Assembly: GCF_000807925.1 (NCBI RefSeq)
Contig: NZ_JRVC01000001.1
Location: 124,001-188,000, forward strand
Direction: 5' to 3'
DNA length: 64,000 bases
Origin: Novosphingobium subterraneum
GTDB taxonomy: Bacteria > Pseudomonadota > Alphaproteobacteria > Sphingomonadales > Sphingomonadaceae
Made by a program: the position numbers and the translations under genes. Positions 19,472 through 29,081 of this stretch are shown piece after piece (within the stretch, counting starts at the first letter, position 1; each line of letters starts with the position of its first letter). The notes under the pieces were generated by a model, which was not told the DNA's origin, searched no databases, and was given only the letters and a program-made list of their open reading frames with translations.

Positions 19472-22400
19472 GGCCGATCAAGCTCACCCTCAGCGCTTTC
19501 GGTCCCTATGGCGGCGCGGAGACGATTGATTTCCGCGAAGCGACGGATGCCGGCCTTTTCGGGATTTACGGTCCAACCGGATCAGGCAAGTCGTCGATCT
19601 TCAGCGCGATTTCTTTCGCCCTGTTTGGCGAGGGGGCCAAGGAGGAGCAAGGCATCGGTACGATGCGCTCTGACTTTGCGCCTGAGGATCTGCTGACCGA
19701 GGTGAGCCTGCAATTCGAACTGGGCTCCAAGCGATATTATGTCAGGCGTCAACCTGACCAGGCACGGCCGAAGGCGCGAGGCGAGGGTCACACCATGCAG
19801 CCACACGCTGCCTGGCTGTTCGACGTATCGGACGTCGCCATCGATGATGTCGGTCCGGATAACTCGGGCGTTCCGATCGCAGAAAAGAAGGTCGGCGCCG
19901 TCCTCAGCCACGTCGAAGGTCTTCTCGGCTATGGCGCACAACAGTTCCGCCAGATTGTCCTGTTGCCGCAAGGGAGGTTCGAGCGTTTCCTGGTGTCGAA
20001 CAGCAAGGACCGGCTCGAGATTCTGCGGGAGCTGTTCGACGTCTCTCTGTACCGCCGGCTCACCGAAAAGCTCAAAGCCGATGCCGCGAACATCAGACGC
20101 GAGATCGAAGACGGCTACCGCTTACACGCAAGCCGCCTTCAAACCGAGGGCTACAGCAGCTCGGACGAGCTCGCCGACGGCATCGCCTCGGCACTTGAAC
20201 GGTACGAATTTGCCCAGCTGGCAGTCTCGGAGACAGCGGCCGTGCTCGCTGTTGCCAACAAAGCCTATGCGGCCGCTGAAGAGCAGGAAAAGCGCTTTGT
20301 CGAAGTCGAGGCTGCGTCGGCTGCACTCAAGCAGCTCGAGGCACAGGGCCAGACTTTCGAGGCGATGCGAACCCGCAGATCCCAGGCCGATTTGGCGCGG
20401 CGCATATCGGACCTCGACGCCAGCGTTGCCGATGCCCAGAGGCGCTACCGCGAAGCGATTGATGCGCACGCCAGCGCTGAAGTCGAAGCACGAGAGGCAA
20501 GCGAGGCTCTTTCGGCAGCGAATGCGACGCTGCTCGATCTCCGCTCCCGCGATCATGAGATCGAAGACATCACGCGCAAGATCGACCAGCTGAACCGCCA
20601 CAAGCAAGTTCTGGTGGATGCCGCCGAGCGTCTGGCTGGCCTTGAAGCCGCCGAGGCAGGGCTGGAAAAAGCAAAACAGGCTCACTCTCAAGCCGCCGAC
20701 GCTGAGGCACAGGCTGCTGATCTCTGCGAAGAGAAGGAGGCGGCGCTCGCGGCGGCCCAAGCCAATGGTCTTGAGCGACAGAGGCTGAACGCAACTCGCG
20801 ATGGTTTGAAGAGCGAAGTAGATGCAGCACAGGCCTTCGCAAAGGCAGCGCAAGATTTGGAATTGTCGCAGGAAGCCTGCGAGAAGGCATCAAAAATCGC
20901 CCGCGACGCACAGGCCCGCCATACCGAAGCGGTCGCTGTAGCCGAGATGCACGAGCGCGCCTTCCTTGCAGCCCAGGCCAGCGTCCTTGCCCAGCGATTG
21001 CAGGACGGGCACCCCTGCCCGGTTTGCGGCGCCAGCGACCACCCCGATCCGGCGCATGATTCAGGCGATGCGGGCGCACTCGAAAAGGCGTGGCGCAATG
21101 CTCAGGGCGCTGCGCTTGCCGCTTCAAAGGCTGATCGCGAGGCCCAGGCTGCCGCCAGCTCGGCCCGTGCCACGCTCGACGCGAAACGTGCCGTTCTGGA
21201 CGGGCTCATGGAGCCAAAGCGCGACGTGAGCGAGATCGATGGCGATCTGCAACACGTCCTTGGCCAGATCAGCGGTTTGGGCCCGGACGTCGATATCGGC
21301 CTTCTCACCGAGGAACTGGATGACGCACGCACGCGCAAGCTGGCAGCGACGGCGGCCCTCCAACAGGCTCGAGACGCCCTCGGTAAGGCAACGCTTGCAG
21401 AGGCACTGGCCCGGCAGGCGTACGACGAGAAGATTGCATCGGTCCCCGAGAACCTGCGCCAGCAAGACACTCTGCAGACCACAATCGATACCGCCAGCGC
21501 AGACGTGAGCAGCCGGAAGCAGGCTCTTGCCGATGCCGACGCGAGGCAGCGCGAGCTCGATGCCATTGCGATCAAGGCAGCAGCCGCACTGCAAAGCGCT
21601 TCGACCGCAGTCAGCGAAACCGGCATCGATCTCGCCGCAAAGCGATCAGCATTTGAAGCCCGCCTTACCGAGCTTGGGATCGCCGAGGCAGACTATCGCG
21701 CCGCGATCCCCGACATTGCCGAGATCCCTGCACTGGAGCAGGCAATCGCGGGTTATGACACCGCCCTTGTTGAAGCCCGCGCGCGGGAAACGATGGCAAG
21801 AAACGCGGTCGGCAACGCGCAGCGGCAAAGCCTCGAACCCTACCGTCTGAGCTGCGCGCAGGCACAGGCCGCCGCCGACGAGGCAGTGAAGCAGAGCGCT
21901 GCTGCTCAGCAGAAACACCAATCGCTTGTCGAGCTGCAGACCAGTCTGGCAGACCAGCTTGAGAACCTTCAAGCCCTTGAGCAATCGTCTGGCGCGCTGC
22001 GGGGAATTGCGGAAGCCTTCGACGGTCAGAACGAGATGCGGACCAGTCTCGAGACATTCGCCATCGGTGCGATGTTCGATCAGGTTCTCGAAGCAGCGAA
22101 CCTGCGCCTCGATCCCATGACCAGTGGCCGGTATCGCTTTGAGCGCGATACCGTCAGTGTTGGAGGCCGATCCAAGAGAGGGCTGGACGTTCGGGTCCAC
22201 GACATCGAGACTGGCCGCGCCCGCGAGATTATCACGCTTTCAGGCGGTGAGACTTTTATCGCAGCTTTGTCCCTCGCGCTCGGGCTGTCCGACATCGTCG
22301 AGATGACAAACGGTGCCATCCGGCTCGACACCATTTTCATCGATGAAGGCTTCGGCAGCCTCGATACGGAAAACGACGCCGGAACGCTCGATCAGGTTCT

Positions 22401-22542
22401 GCAGGTGCTTCAGAATATCGTGGGCGAACGGCGCGCGGTAGGGCTTATCTCGCACGTGCCTTTGGTCCAGCAGGCAGTCCCTAACGGCTTTACGGTCCAC
22501 AAAGGAACCAACGGGAGCCAGATCACGGTCAGGGCTGCCTGA
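19468..22542 (+). CDS. sbcC: SbcC, ATPase/coiled-coil subunit of SbcCD
   Basis: The 1024-residue SMC-like protein has Walker A YGPTGSGKSS near residue 35, the Q-loop region near 165 (QIVLLPQGRFERFL), and two long Ala/Glu-rich coiled coils (about 220-500 and 530-880). The zinc hook is HPCPVCGASDH near 515, where two SbcC chains dimerise. The ABC signature LSGGETFIAALSLALGLSD lies near 925 and Walker B TIFIDEGFGSLD near 955. It loads SbcD on DNA ends and hairpins. It starts inside the end of sbcD and is complete. Confidence 0.95.
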   Translation: MRPIKLTLSAFGPYGGAETIDFREATDAGLFGIYGPTGSGKSSIFSAISFALFGEGAKEEQGIGTMRSDFAPEDLLTEVSLQFELGSKRYYVRRQPDQARPKARGEGHTMQPHAAWLFDVSDVAIDDVGPDNSGVPIAEKKVGAVLSHVEGLLGYGAQQFRQIVLLPQGRFERFLVSNSKDRLEILRELFDVSLYRRLTEKLKADAANIRREIEDGYRLHASRLQTEGYSSSDELADGIASALERYEFAQLAVSETAAVLAVANKAYAAAEEQEKRFVEVEAASAALKQLEAQGQTFEAMRTRRSQADLARRISDLDASVADAQRRYREAIDAHASAEVEAREASEALSAANATLLDLRSRDHEIEDITRKIDQLNRHKQVLVDAAERLAGLEAAEAGLEKAKQAHSQAADAEAQAADLCEEKEAALAAAQANGLERQRLNATRDGLKSEVDAAQAFAKAAQDLELSQEACEKASKIARDAQARHTEAVAVAEMHERAFLAAQASVLAQRLQDGHPCPVCGASDHPDPAHDSGDAGALEKAWRNAQGAALAASKADREAQAAASSARATLDAKRAVLDGLMEPKRDVSEIDGDLQHVLGQISGLGPDVDIGLLTEELDDARTRKLAATAALQQARDALGKATLAEALARQAYDEKIASVPENLRQQDTLQTTIDTASADVSSRKQALADADARQRELDAIAIKAAAALQSASTAVSETGIDLAAKRSAFEARLTELGIAEADYRAAIPDIAEIPALEQAIAGYDTALVEARARETMARNAVGNAQRQSLEPYRLSCAQAQAAADEAVKQSAAAQQKHQSLVELQTSLADQLENLQALEQSSGALRGIAEAFDGQNEMRTSLETFAIGAMFDQVLEAANLRLDPMTSGRYRFERDTVSVGGRSKRGLDVRVHDIETGRAREIITLSGGETFIAALSLALGLSDIVEMTNGAIRLDTIFIDEGFGSLDTENDAGTLDQVLQVLQNIVGERRAVGLISHVPLVQQAVPNGFTVHKGTNGSQITVRAA

Positions 22543-22677
22543 ATGGGCAATCGGCAGTCGTTTTGCATTGTAACACAATGAAGTAACAACATGCGGAGCG
22601 GTCTATAATCGGCAAAGTGGCTCGACAGTTCGCGGATTATCGGCCTAGATTTGAATCAGTTTCCAGCGGGAGCGTTG

Positions 22678-22887
22678 ATGAGGCACTACGAGGATTTCAA
22701 GCGTTTGCTTGCCGCGATTGAAGCATATCGCGCCGACGCAAGCATTCCCGTTGATGCTGAACAAGTCGACGCCGCTTGCGCACGAATTCTGACCCATGAT
22801 CCCTTTGATGAAACCGCCATTGAATGGAAACGGATTGCTGAATTTGTGAAGGAGCTCAACGGGGGCGATTGGCCGCCGACCGGTTGA
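22678..22887 (+). CDS. Small hypothetical protein, 69 residues
   Basis: I chose the ATG at 22678 because GGGAGCG precedes it; a TTG at 22651 in the same frame is less likely. The protein is acidic and helical (MRHYEDFKRLLAAIEAY...FVKELNGGDWPPTG), with no signal peptide or membrane segment. It lies 30 bases before the next gene on the same strand. I do not recognise a family. Confidence 0.45.
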   Translation: MRHYEDFKRLLAAIEAYRADASIPVDAEQVDAACARILTHDPFDETAIEWKRIAEFVKELNGGDWPPTG

Positions 22888-22917
22888 TGATCCACTCTTC
22901 GCTGCTATCCTCCGGCA

Positions 22918-23583
22918 ATGCCCAACGGAATCGACCAGCTCTATCGGACCGCGATCGAGAAGCTCGCCAAAAGCGCTGATGCCGATATCGAGCATCTCCG
23001 CCGCGCAGTGATCCGGGGCGACGGTGTACCCCTTGAGCCCGACCCACGCCTTCTCGCCGAGGCGTCTGGTAAAGGCGCGGATTGGGGGGAATATGCGTTT
23101 GGCGAACTCCGCGCATTTGGCTTCATTGTGGCAGATGTGGCTAGGTTTGTTTGGTATCGGCCGACCAAGAACGAAATGTGGGAGCGGCAGGCGGTTCTAG
23201 CCGGGATCGAGGCTACGGCTATCGTCAGACTGGTCTCGATGGACCTTTCTCCTGCCATCCCTGAAATACAGAGGCGGCTAGAAGCATTCGACCGAACTGC
23301 GGCTTCCGGCAAAGCGCTCGCCTCACTCCTCGCGCACCAGAAATTGATGGTCAGTGTCGTCGCAGCGACAGGCGAAGTCGCCACGCTCGAGGAATATGCA
23401 AGGCGCGCCAGCGTTGCACAGGTCTATGCGCGAGCAGCGACCCTGGAGCTGACGGATGTAGAGGGCATGACGACATCTGCCCGAACCATGGTCCAATTGC
23501 TTTGTAAGGGCGACGCGCGCGATTGCGCTGCCGCTGCGACTGCCATGCGGATCCACCCCCGGCAGCCCGCCTTTGCGGCTTGA
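22918..23583 (+). CDS. Hypothetical protein, 221 residues
   Basis: A soluble, mostly helical protein without signal peptide, beginning MPNGIDQLYRTAIEKLAKSADADIEHLRRAVIRGDGVPLEPDP. A stretch near 60-80 (ELRAFGFIVADVARFVWYRPT) is hydrophobic but interrupted by charge. The helix-rich C-terminal half (SLLAHQKLMVSVVAATGEVATLEEYARRASVAQVYARAATLEL) suggests an all-alpha fold. I recognise no catalytic motif. It may form a pair with the small gene just upstream. Convergent with the GntR-type regulator, 13 bases apart. Confidence 0.6.
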   Translation: MPNGIDQLYRTAIEKLAKSADADIEHLRRAVIRGDGVPLEPDPRLLAEASGKGADWGEYAFGELRAFGFIVADVARFVWYRPTKNEMWERQAVLAGIEATAIVRLVSMDLSPAIPEIQRRLEAFDRTAASGKALASLLAHQKLMVSVVAATGEVATLEEYARRASVAQVYARAATLELTDVEGMTTSARTMVQLLCKGDARDCAAAATAMRIHPRQPAFAA

Positions 23584-23596
23584 GATGTGAGCGCTG

Positions 23597-24379
23597 CTAC
23601 AAGGGATGCGCGGCCACGCCGGCATCACTCAGTGGACCAAGCAGCGGGCGCGCAGCCTTCGTACTCCCTGTATACGTCGGCAATCCGCTGACCTGGGGCT
23701 CGATGGCCTGAAGGGCGTGATACTGGGCGCTTTTTGGAAAGTCTTTGCGCTCCATCTGCTCGATCAACTTGTGGAGCGCCGGCGCGGTTGAATCGAAGAA
23801 GAAGCGGCTCGCTTTCCGTACGCCATCAAGATCACCCGCGCGCGCCGCGACCAGATAGCTGTCCGCAGCTTCAACCAGGAAACCCGTGCGCTCGGCATAG
23901 ATGTCAGAGAGCCAGAGCAGCCTGAAAAAGGCCTGCGGGATGAACTGCTCGACCAGCTCGGACAAGGTGCTCTGCGGTCCTCCCAGAATGATCGTCGCGA
24001 AGGACATCGCCCCGAGAAAGAACGCCTCATCCTCCACTGCATGGCTGCGGACGTCCTTTTCAAGGCTCTCGGCCACCGCCTGCAACCGCGCACCTCCCGC
24101 CAATGCCAGACGAAGGGCGCCGATCTCGACGATCGCTCCCAGCGCAAGGCGCCATTCCTCGATCTGTTCTCTCGTGAAGGTCGAAACAACATAGGCACGG
24201 CCACGCTTGGTGAGATAGCCCCCGACACCCAGCGAAACCAGAAGATGGCGAGCCATCGACAACGACACGCCGGTATGCGCGACAATGTCGTCAGCTGTCA
24301 TCGACGTACCGGGCGGCAAGTCGCCCAGCATGACCCGCTCACGCAGCTCGATATAGGTCGCGTCAATCTTCGACAGCAT
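23597..24379 (-). CDS. GntR-family transcriptional regulator with FCD-like ligand domain
   Basis: The 260-residue protein begins with a winged helix of GntR type (residues about 8-70: YIELRERVMLGDLPPGTSMTADDIVAHTGVSLSMARHLLVSL). An all-helical FCD-like domain follows, in which the usual metal-binding Asp/His pattern is poorly conserved. Such regulators respond to small carboxylic metabolites. On mobile elements of this kind a similar gene often stands at the end of the tra operon; what it controls here is not evident. The gap of 179 bases to the next plus-strand gene could hold its own promoter. Confidence 0.7.
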   Translation of the reverse strand: MLSKIDATYIELRERVMLGDLPPGTSMTADDIVAHTGVSLSMARHLLVSLGVGGYLTKRGRAYVVSTFTREQIEEWRLALGAIVEIGALRLALAGGARLQAVAESLEKDVRSHAVEDEAFFLGAMSFATIILGGPQSTLSELVEQFIPQAFFRLLWLSDIYAERTGFLVEAADSYLVAARAGDLDGVRKASRFFFDSTAPALHKLIEQMERKDFPKSAQYHALQAIEPQVSGLPTYTGSTKAARPLLGPLSDAGVAAHPL

Positions 24380-24558
24380 GAATTCCCCACGGCTCGCCCA
24401 CCATGGCGCTTGCCGCTCTCTACGGGCTTCAACTTAGCATAACGCCTGCGAAATGCAGCCTCCTATGCCGCTTCGCTCAACTCCAGCCAGTCCCCAACAC
24501 CACCTCCAATCGTTGTCATCGAACCATGATAATGGTATGTTCAGATTGGAGAAAGACG

Positions 24559-24771
24559 ATGGAAGACTATGAAAACTGGCGAACTGTCGATTTCTCGAAA
24601 CGAGCAATACCTGACGACCTGACTGGGAATGGTGATCCAGATTTCTTGAAATCACGTATTCCAGAAAACGATGCCCGATCTCATCTGGATAGCCACCCCA
24701 GAAACAGCGCTGGACCTTGGATCGTGATTTTGGTTTCCATCGGTTTCATCGCATTCAGCTTGCTCAGCTGA
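24559..24771 (+). CDS. Small single-pass membrane protein, 70 residues
   Basis: The start is the ATG at 24559 preceded by GGAGAAAGACG. The N-terminal 48 residues are hydrophilic and charged (MEDYENWRTVDFSKRAIPDD...), followed by one C-terminal membrane helix (PWIVILVSIGFIAFSLLS). The topology is a tail-anchored cytoplasmic peptide. It converges on traG, and its role is unknown; entry exclusion or regulation of transfer are possible but unsupported. Confidence 0.5.
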   Translation: MEDYENWRTVDFSKRAIPDDLTGNGDPDFLKSRIPENDARSHLDSHPRNSAGPWIVILVSIGFIAFSLLS

Positions 24772-24817
24772 TAACTGCGAGATCGTATCCGGGCGCTGCC
24801 ACAACTCCCCATCCGCT

Positions 24818-27598
24818 CTACCGCTGATCTCGATCATAGAACCGTTCATTGAAGCGCTCGTCAGCGCCACCTGAAGTAGAACGACCCCCGTCAAATTCCC
24901 GACGCCGATCATCAAAGCGGGTGCCATTGGCCTCGTAGCGCTCCTTCAGGCTCCCCTGCCCTTCGCTTATCCGAGCACCAATCGAGTCATCGGTCGATCC
25001 CTCGACAAGATTCCGGGAGCTTCCGCCAGAACGCTGTGGCGCTCGAGCCCTAAGGTCAGTTTCGGTGAAGCTACCGGGCCCGGCGACTTTGCCGGTAAGC
25101 GTTCCCTTTTCCGGGATGAGATCATTGAAAGGCGCCACCCGCTGATCGTAGTAGTCGGAGATGATCTCGCGCGCGACAAGCTCGTAGACAGCCTGCTCTT
25201 GCGGGCTGTAGTCGGTTCGAGCAAGGCTGGGTGCAGTGATCCCGAGTTCCGCCGCCTTTTCCTGATAGCGGCTTGCCACGATCTGGCTCATGTCGAAGGC
25301 GAGACTGGCACCAAATCCCTCCCGTGTAGAGGTACTGTCGGTGAGTGATGTCGCCAGCTCGTCAATCTGGGCGATCCGCTGATCGATCCGCCGGATCTCC
25401 TCGAGTGCACGTTCACGCGAGTAGGCGTTCTCGGAATAGCCCTCACTCCGGCTGAAGCTTCCGCTTTGAGCGTAGCTCCCACTGTCTTGCGTGACATTCG
25501 AACCATTCGAACGATTGTCCGAAGTCGAGGACTCGAAGCCCTGCGTTTCGTTCCGATCATTTCCTCGAGAGACAACGTCTGTTCGCTGGCGGCTACCGCT
25601 GATGCCAGCTTGGACACCTCCATTGGCGCCCACACTCCCCTTGCCCCCAGGCCCGCCATCGCCACCTCGAGTGCCTGCAACGCTGCCGGACAACCCGACA
25701 CTGCCGCTGCGGCTCGTCTCGAGACGATCAATATTGGTTTGCTGATCCCCCCTCGACCGCGTGACACGATCGCTTTCGCTGACGGTGTCCCTGGCATCCA
25801 GCGACTGATTGTCGAACCGCTGCAGGTTCTCACCCGAGCGATACCCGGACGAGCTTTCACTTCCGCTGGAGTTGCGCACTCCGCTTGTTTGCCGCGTCGA
25901 CGCGCGGTCAAGGAAGGCAACCGCGCGCGACCGCTCTTCCGAAAGAGTGTTCCGCGCCGTCTCAAGTTCAGAAAGGGTCTGCTGCCGCTCGGCATTGGCG
26001 AACTGGCTGAGCGACGCGCCGAACGCCAATCGGCTCATGCCCGGCGACGTGTCAAAGACGCTCGCACCATCTGTCATGGTCTTTGTCGTTGTCCCATTCG
26101 CATTGACCGTCGACATGACCGGCGCCCCGCCGGTGAAGGAGGGAGCGGCATTCCATTGTTCGGACTGCCGGTTGAAGCTTGAGAGGTTCATGAAGCTCTC
26201 GTTCCCGTAGGAATAGTTGCCGGTCGTACGCTCGACGGCAGCCGCTTCGGCTGCCGCCTGCGCTGGGGCAAGCATCGAGGTCGCTTGCGACGAGACGGCC
26301 ATGGCCCCTTTCGCCATTCCGCCGGCGAGGAAGGGAATCGACATCATCAGAAAGCCCGCGATCGTTGCGGTATCCGCATTGACCGCATCGATCCCCGCCA
26401 TCCCCGCCATGGTAATCCCGCCCGGTGCGGTGGCGTTCAGGGCATCGGAAGCGCGGTCCATGATGAACATGTGCAGGACCACATAAAGCGGCCCCCACGC
26501 AGCGAGGTAGAAGAACCCTGTGAAGTAGCCCTTGAGCGCCATCGTACCTGTCCGCGGCATGAGAAACAGCGGAAAGATGACCGGGAACATCGCATAGAAG
26601 ACCACCGTCAGGACGATGTTGAGAAGCGGCACCCATGTCATCGCCTGCTGAGCGATCGAGCTGTAGGTGTTGCGCGCCTGCTCCTCCGCTCGAAGCATCG
26701 CAAAGGTATCGCCGTCCGCGGCCCCAAGATTGGCCCGCGCCTCGAGGAAAGCGTTCACCAGAGAGCGCTGCTGGAAAACCTGCTGAGCTGTCTGCGAACT
26801 CCCGTGGAACTGGTTTGCGATGACAGGGAGATCAGAAACCAGCTTCGCTCTCGCCAGAGCCGGCGTCAGGCCGGGGAACAGCTTGCGGCCTTCTTGCTGC
26901 AGACCCAGCTCGGTGTAGGCGGTGATGCCAGTCTGCAGCTCGTTATAGGCATTCTGGCAGGTGACGATGATCGGTGGCCCGCTCGCAGGCAGAAACTTCA
27001 TTCCCCGCGCCGGTGACCCAGGCCCCATATCGGCAAGGATGTTGTTCGAGTTGGCGATTGTGTCGAAAGAGGTGTGTCCGAGCAGAATATCGTACAACAG
27101 GCATTGCTTGAAGTACTCACCCAGGTTCGCGCTGATACGCGGGTCGCGGATCTGAAAGTCGCGGGTCCGGTCCCAAAGCCGCGCACCGTAGATCATCCCG
27201 TTGGTCGACATCTGCAATGCACCTGGCATCACGAAGACCGTTTCAGCGGTGCGTGTCAGCCAGTCCCCGGCCTGGCTGCTGACCGAAGCGACCATCGCCA
27301 GACCGATGGGCACGTTGGCAACCGTGGCCGGCGCGAGCGAGGGATTGAGGCGATCGGTAATCCGGACCGAGGTCACTGGGACGACCAGAGCGCCGTAGAT
27401 CAGCGTCGCGCCGAGAAACCAGTTGAACCAGGCACGCCAGTCGAGACTGAACGCCACGATGAGCAGGGTATAAATGAGCCCGATCACCATCACGACACGC
27501 AGCAGCGCGCGGAAGCCCCCTCCCCCGGTCCAGGCGCTGACCGCATTGAAGATGTTGACCAGGTACTCGCCCCCACCGATCGTGAAGATCTCCATCAT
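24818..27598 (-). CDS. traG: F-type conjugal transfer protein TraG
   Basis: The start is ATGATG at 27598 behind GGAGGGACGAGCC, which fixes it; the frame continues upstream without a ribosome site. The product has about 926 residues. The N-terminal 450 hold several membrane helices (for example GFRALLRVVMVIGLIYTLLIV near 25-50 and WVPLLNIVLTVVFYAMFPVIFPLFL near 330). The C-terminal half is soluble, Ser/Gly-rich and low in complexity. TraG works in mating-pair stabilisation and pilus assembly in the inner membrane, and its C-terminal part reaches the periplasm. It is the last gene of the transfer operon. Confidence 0.88.
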   Translation of the reverse strand: MMEIFTIGGGEYLVNIFNAVSAWTGGGGFRALLRVVMVIGLIYTLLIVAFSLDWRAWFNWFLGATLIYGALVVPVTSVRITDRLNPSLAPATVANVPIGLAMVASVSSQAGDWLTRTAETVFVMPGALQMSTNGMIYGARLWDRTRDFQIRDPRISANLGEYFKQCLLYDILLGHTSFDTIANSNNILADMGPGSPARGMKFLPASGPPIIVTCQNAYNELQTGITAYTELGLQQEGRKLFPGLTPALARAKLVSDLPVIANQFHGSSQTAQQVFQQRSLVNAFLEARANLGAADGDTFAMLRAEEQARNTYSSIAQQAMTWVPLLNIVLTVVFYAMFPVIFPLFLMPRTGTMALKGYFTGFFYLAAWGPLYVVLHMFIMDRASDALNATAPGGITMAGMAGIDAVNADTATIAGFLMMSIPFLAGGMAKGAMAVSSQATSMLAPAQAAAEAAAVERTTGNYSYGNESFMNLSSFNRQSEQWNAAPSFTGGAPVMSTVNANGTTTKTMTDGASVFDTSPGMSRLAFGASLSQFANAERQQTLSELETARNTLSEERSRAVAFLDRASTRQTSGVRNSSGSESSSGYRSGENLQRFDNQSLDARDTVSESDRVTRSRGDQQTNIDRLETSRSGSVGLSGSVAGTRGGDGGPGGKGSVGANGGVQAGISGSRQRTDVVSRGNDRNETQGFESSTSDNRSNGSNVTQDSGSYAQSGSFSRSEGYSENAYSRERALEEIRRIDQRIAQIDELATSLTDSTSTREGFGASLAFDMSQIVASRYQEKAAELGITAPSLARTDYSPQEQAVYELVAREIISDYYDQRVAPFNDLIPEKGTLTGKVAGPGSFTETDLRARAPQRSGGSSRNLVEGSTDDSIGARISEGQGSLKERYEANGTRFDDRRREFDGGRSTSGGADERFNERFYDRDQR

Positions 27599-27626
27599 GG
27601 CTCGTCCCTCCTGCCGCGCGCCGGGC

Positions 27627-29081
27627 CTATTGCAGGCCCTGATTTGAGAGGGATGTGCTGAATCGCAGCGCAGCCGACATCTGGGGCGAAAGGTTGTTAC
27701 GCAACGTGCCCTCGAGGAAAACAGCCCGCTGAACGACATGCTGGGTCCGTTCGAGGCGGAGGTTCATCCCTTGGGAATATGTGTCGAGCACCTGACGGAC
27801 CGAGACGATCTGCGCGCGCCACTGTGACAGTGCTTCCTCATTGGCATTCTGGAAGGAGCCGACGCCGCGCGAGGCATAGCCGTAATACTGCTGTGCCAGC
27901 GCATCGAGGAGGTCCATCGCGACGATCTCGGCAAGATCGTTCATGTCATTGGCTGTCATGCCGCCAAGCGTTGCGGCCGCGTTGACCGAGATGATCTTGT
28001 AGAGCGGGATGGTGGTGGCCCCCAGAAGACCAATCTCGTCAGGCGTGAGAGCCGCATTGCTGCGCACCTTGCCGTTCATGCTCTCGATCATCGCCCTCAC
28101 ACGCGGCTTCAGGGCCTGCGAGGCAGAAACAGACATGCTCTGCGTGGTGGGATTGAGGCACTTGTCGCTCGTGTCACACTTCAGCATCGTGACCGAGCCC
28201 CCGCCATCCAGCAGGGCGGTCAGCAGTGCCCGGTCTCCCTGCCCGACGAACTGGTAGCCGCGCTTGCCGCTGGCATCGCCGTCCTGATAGAAGATTACGG
28301 TGCCGACAAAGGTCATCAGGTATTCGCGGAAGTTCACCGAGAAACTGGGGTAGCTCTGCTTCAGCATCTCCCACGTGAAGTTGTAGCTTGCCGCGGGAAT
28401 GGTGGGATCCTTGTTCGCCTTCAGGGTCGCCTCGCGCTGCCCACCCGTCCCGCATTCATGCCGCCCCTTGGCCCAGTCGGAGAACAGGCCCTGGCTGTTC
28501 CCGATCGACTTGCAGATCTCCGACGACATGCGATCGGACTTGCCCCACAGGCCGCCGACGAGGTTCTGTGCGGTCTCGCAGCTGTTCATGTTGAACTGGT
28601 TCATCTGCTGCGCCTTCTGCGCCATTTCCTCAATCGTGGCCGAGATCTGCGGACTGATCGACTTGATCGCGAGCTGGAAGGCAAACCCCAGCGCATTGTT
28701 GGCTGTCGCTTTGAGCATCGCCACGATCTCGTCCGAGTTGATGAACGAGAAGGATCCGGAAAACACATCGATCCCGCCGCAGCCAGCCTTGACCGAGGGC
28801 AGCTGGAGATTGACCGGGTTGACGCTCCTTTGCGGAAAGCGGGTCCAGATATTGCCGCCTGAATAGTAGCCCGCAGACTGGCCCTGGTAGGCAACCGGCC
28901 CGGTGGCGTTCGCAGCCGCGCCCATGTCATTGAAGAAGCTGTTGAGCTCAGACCCCACATTGGCATGCACGGGGCCGGCGGCCATGGTGGCAACTGCCAG
29001 CGCTGACAGGGCAATGCCCGCTCGCCTCAGGACAGGAGCGAGCAGCCGGGTCGCCGAATTTGGCGTGGAGGTGCGTGCCAT
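27627..29081 (-). CDS. traH: Conjugal transfer pilus assembly protein TraH
   Basis: The 484-residue protein has a signal peptide (ALAVATMAAGPVHANV) and the TraH core: SLNSFF-like start (ELNSFFNDMG), YYSGGNIWTRFP and GCGGIDVFSGSFSFINSDEI near residue 95, INSCETA-like motif NMNSCETAQNLVGG, and a C-terminal helix-rich region. TraH is a periplasmic/outer-membrane-associated protein needed for F-pilus extension and retraction together with TraF, TraU and TraW. Its ATG overlaps the traF stop by one base (TGATG). Confidence 0.92.
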   Translation of the reverse strand: MARTSTPNSATRLLAPVLRRAGIALSALAVATMAAGPVHANVGSELNSFFNDMGAAANATGPVAYQGQSAGYYSGGNIWTRFPQRSVNPVNLQLPSVKAGCGGIDVFSGSFSFINSDEIVAMLKATANNALGFAFQLAIKSISPQISATIEEMAQKAQQMNQFNMNSCETAQNLVGGLWGKSDRMSSEICKSIGNSQGLFSDWAKGRHECGTGGQREATLKANKDPTIPAASYNFTWEMLKQSYPSFSVNFREYLMTFVGTVIFYQDGDASGKRGYQFVGQGDRALLTALLDGGGSVTMLKCDTSDKCLNPTTQSMSVSASQALKPRVRAMIESMNGKVRSNAALTPDEIGLLGATTIPLYKIISVNAAATLGGMTANDMNDLAEIVAMDLLDALAQQYYGYASRGVGSFQNANEEALSQWRAQIVSVRQVLDTYSQGMNLRLERTQHVVQRAVFLEGTLRNNLSPQMSAALRFSTSLSNQGLQ

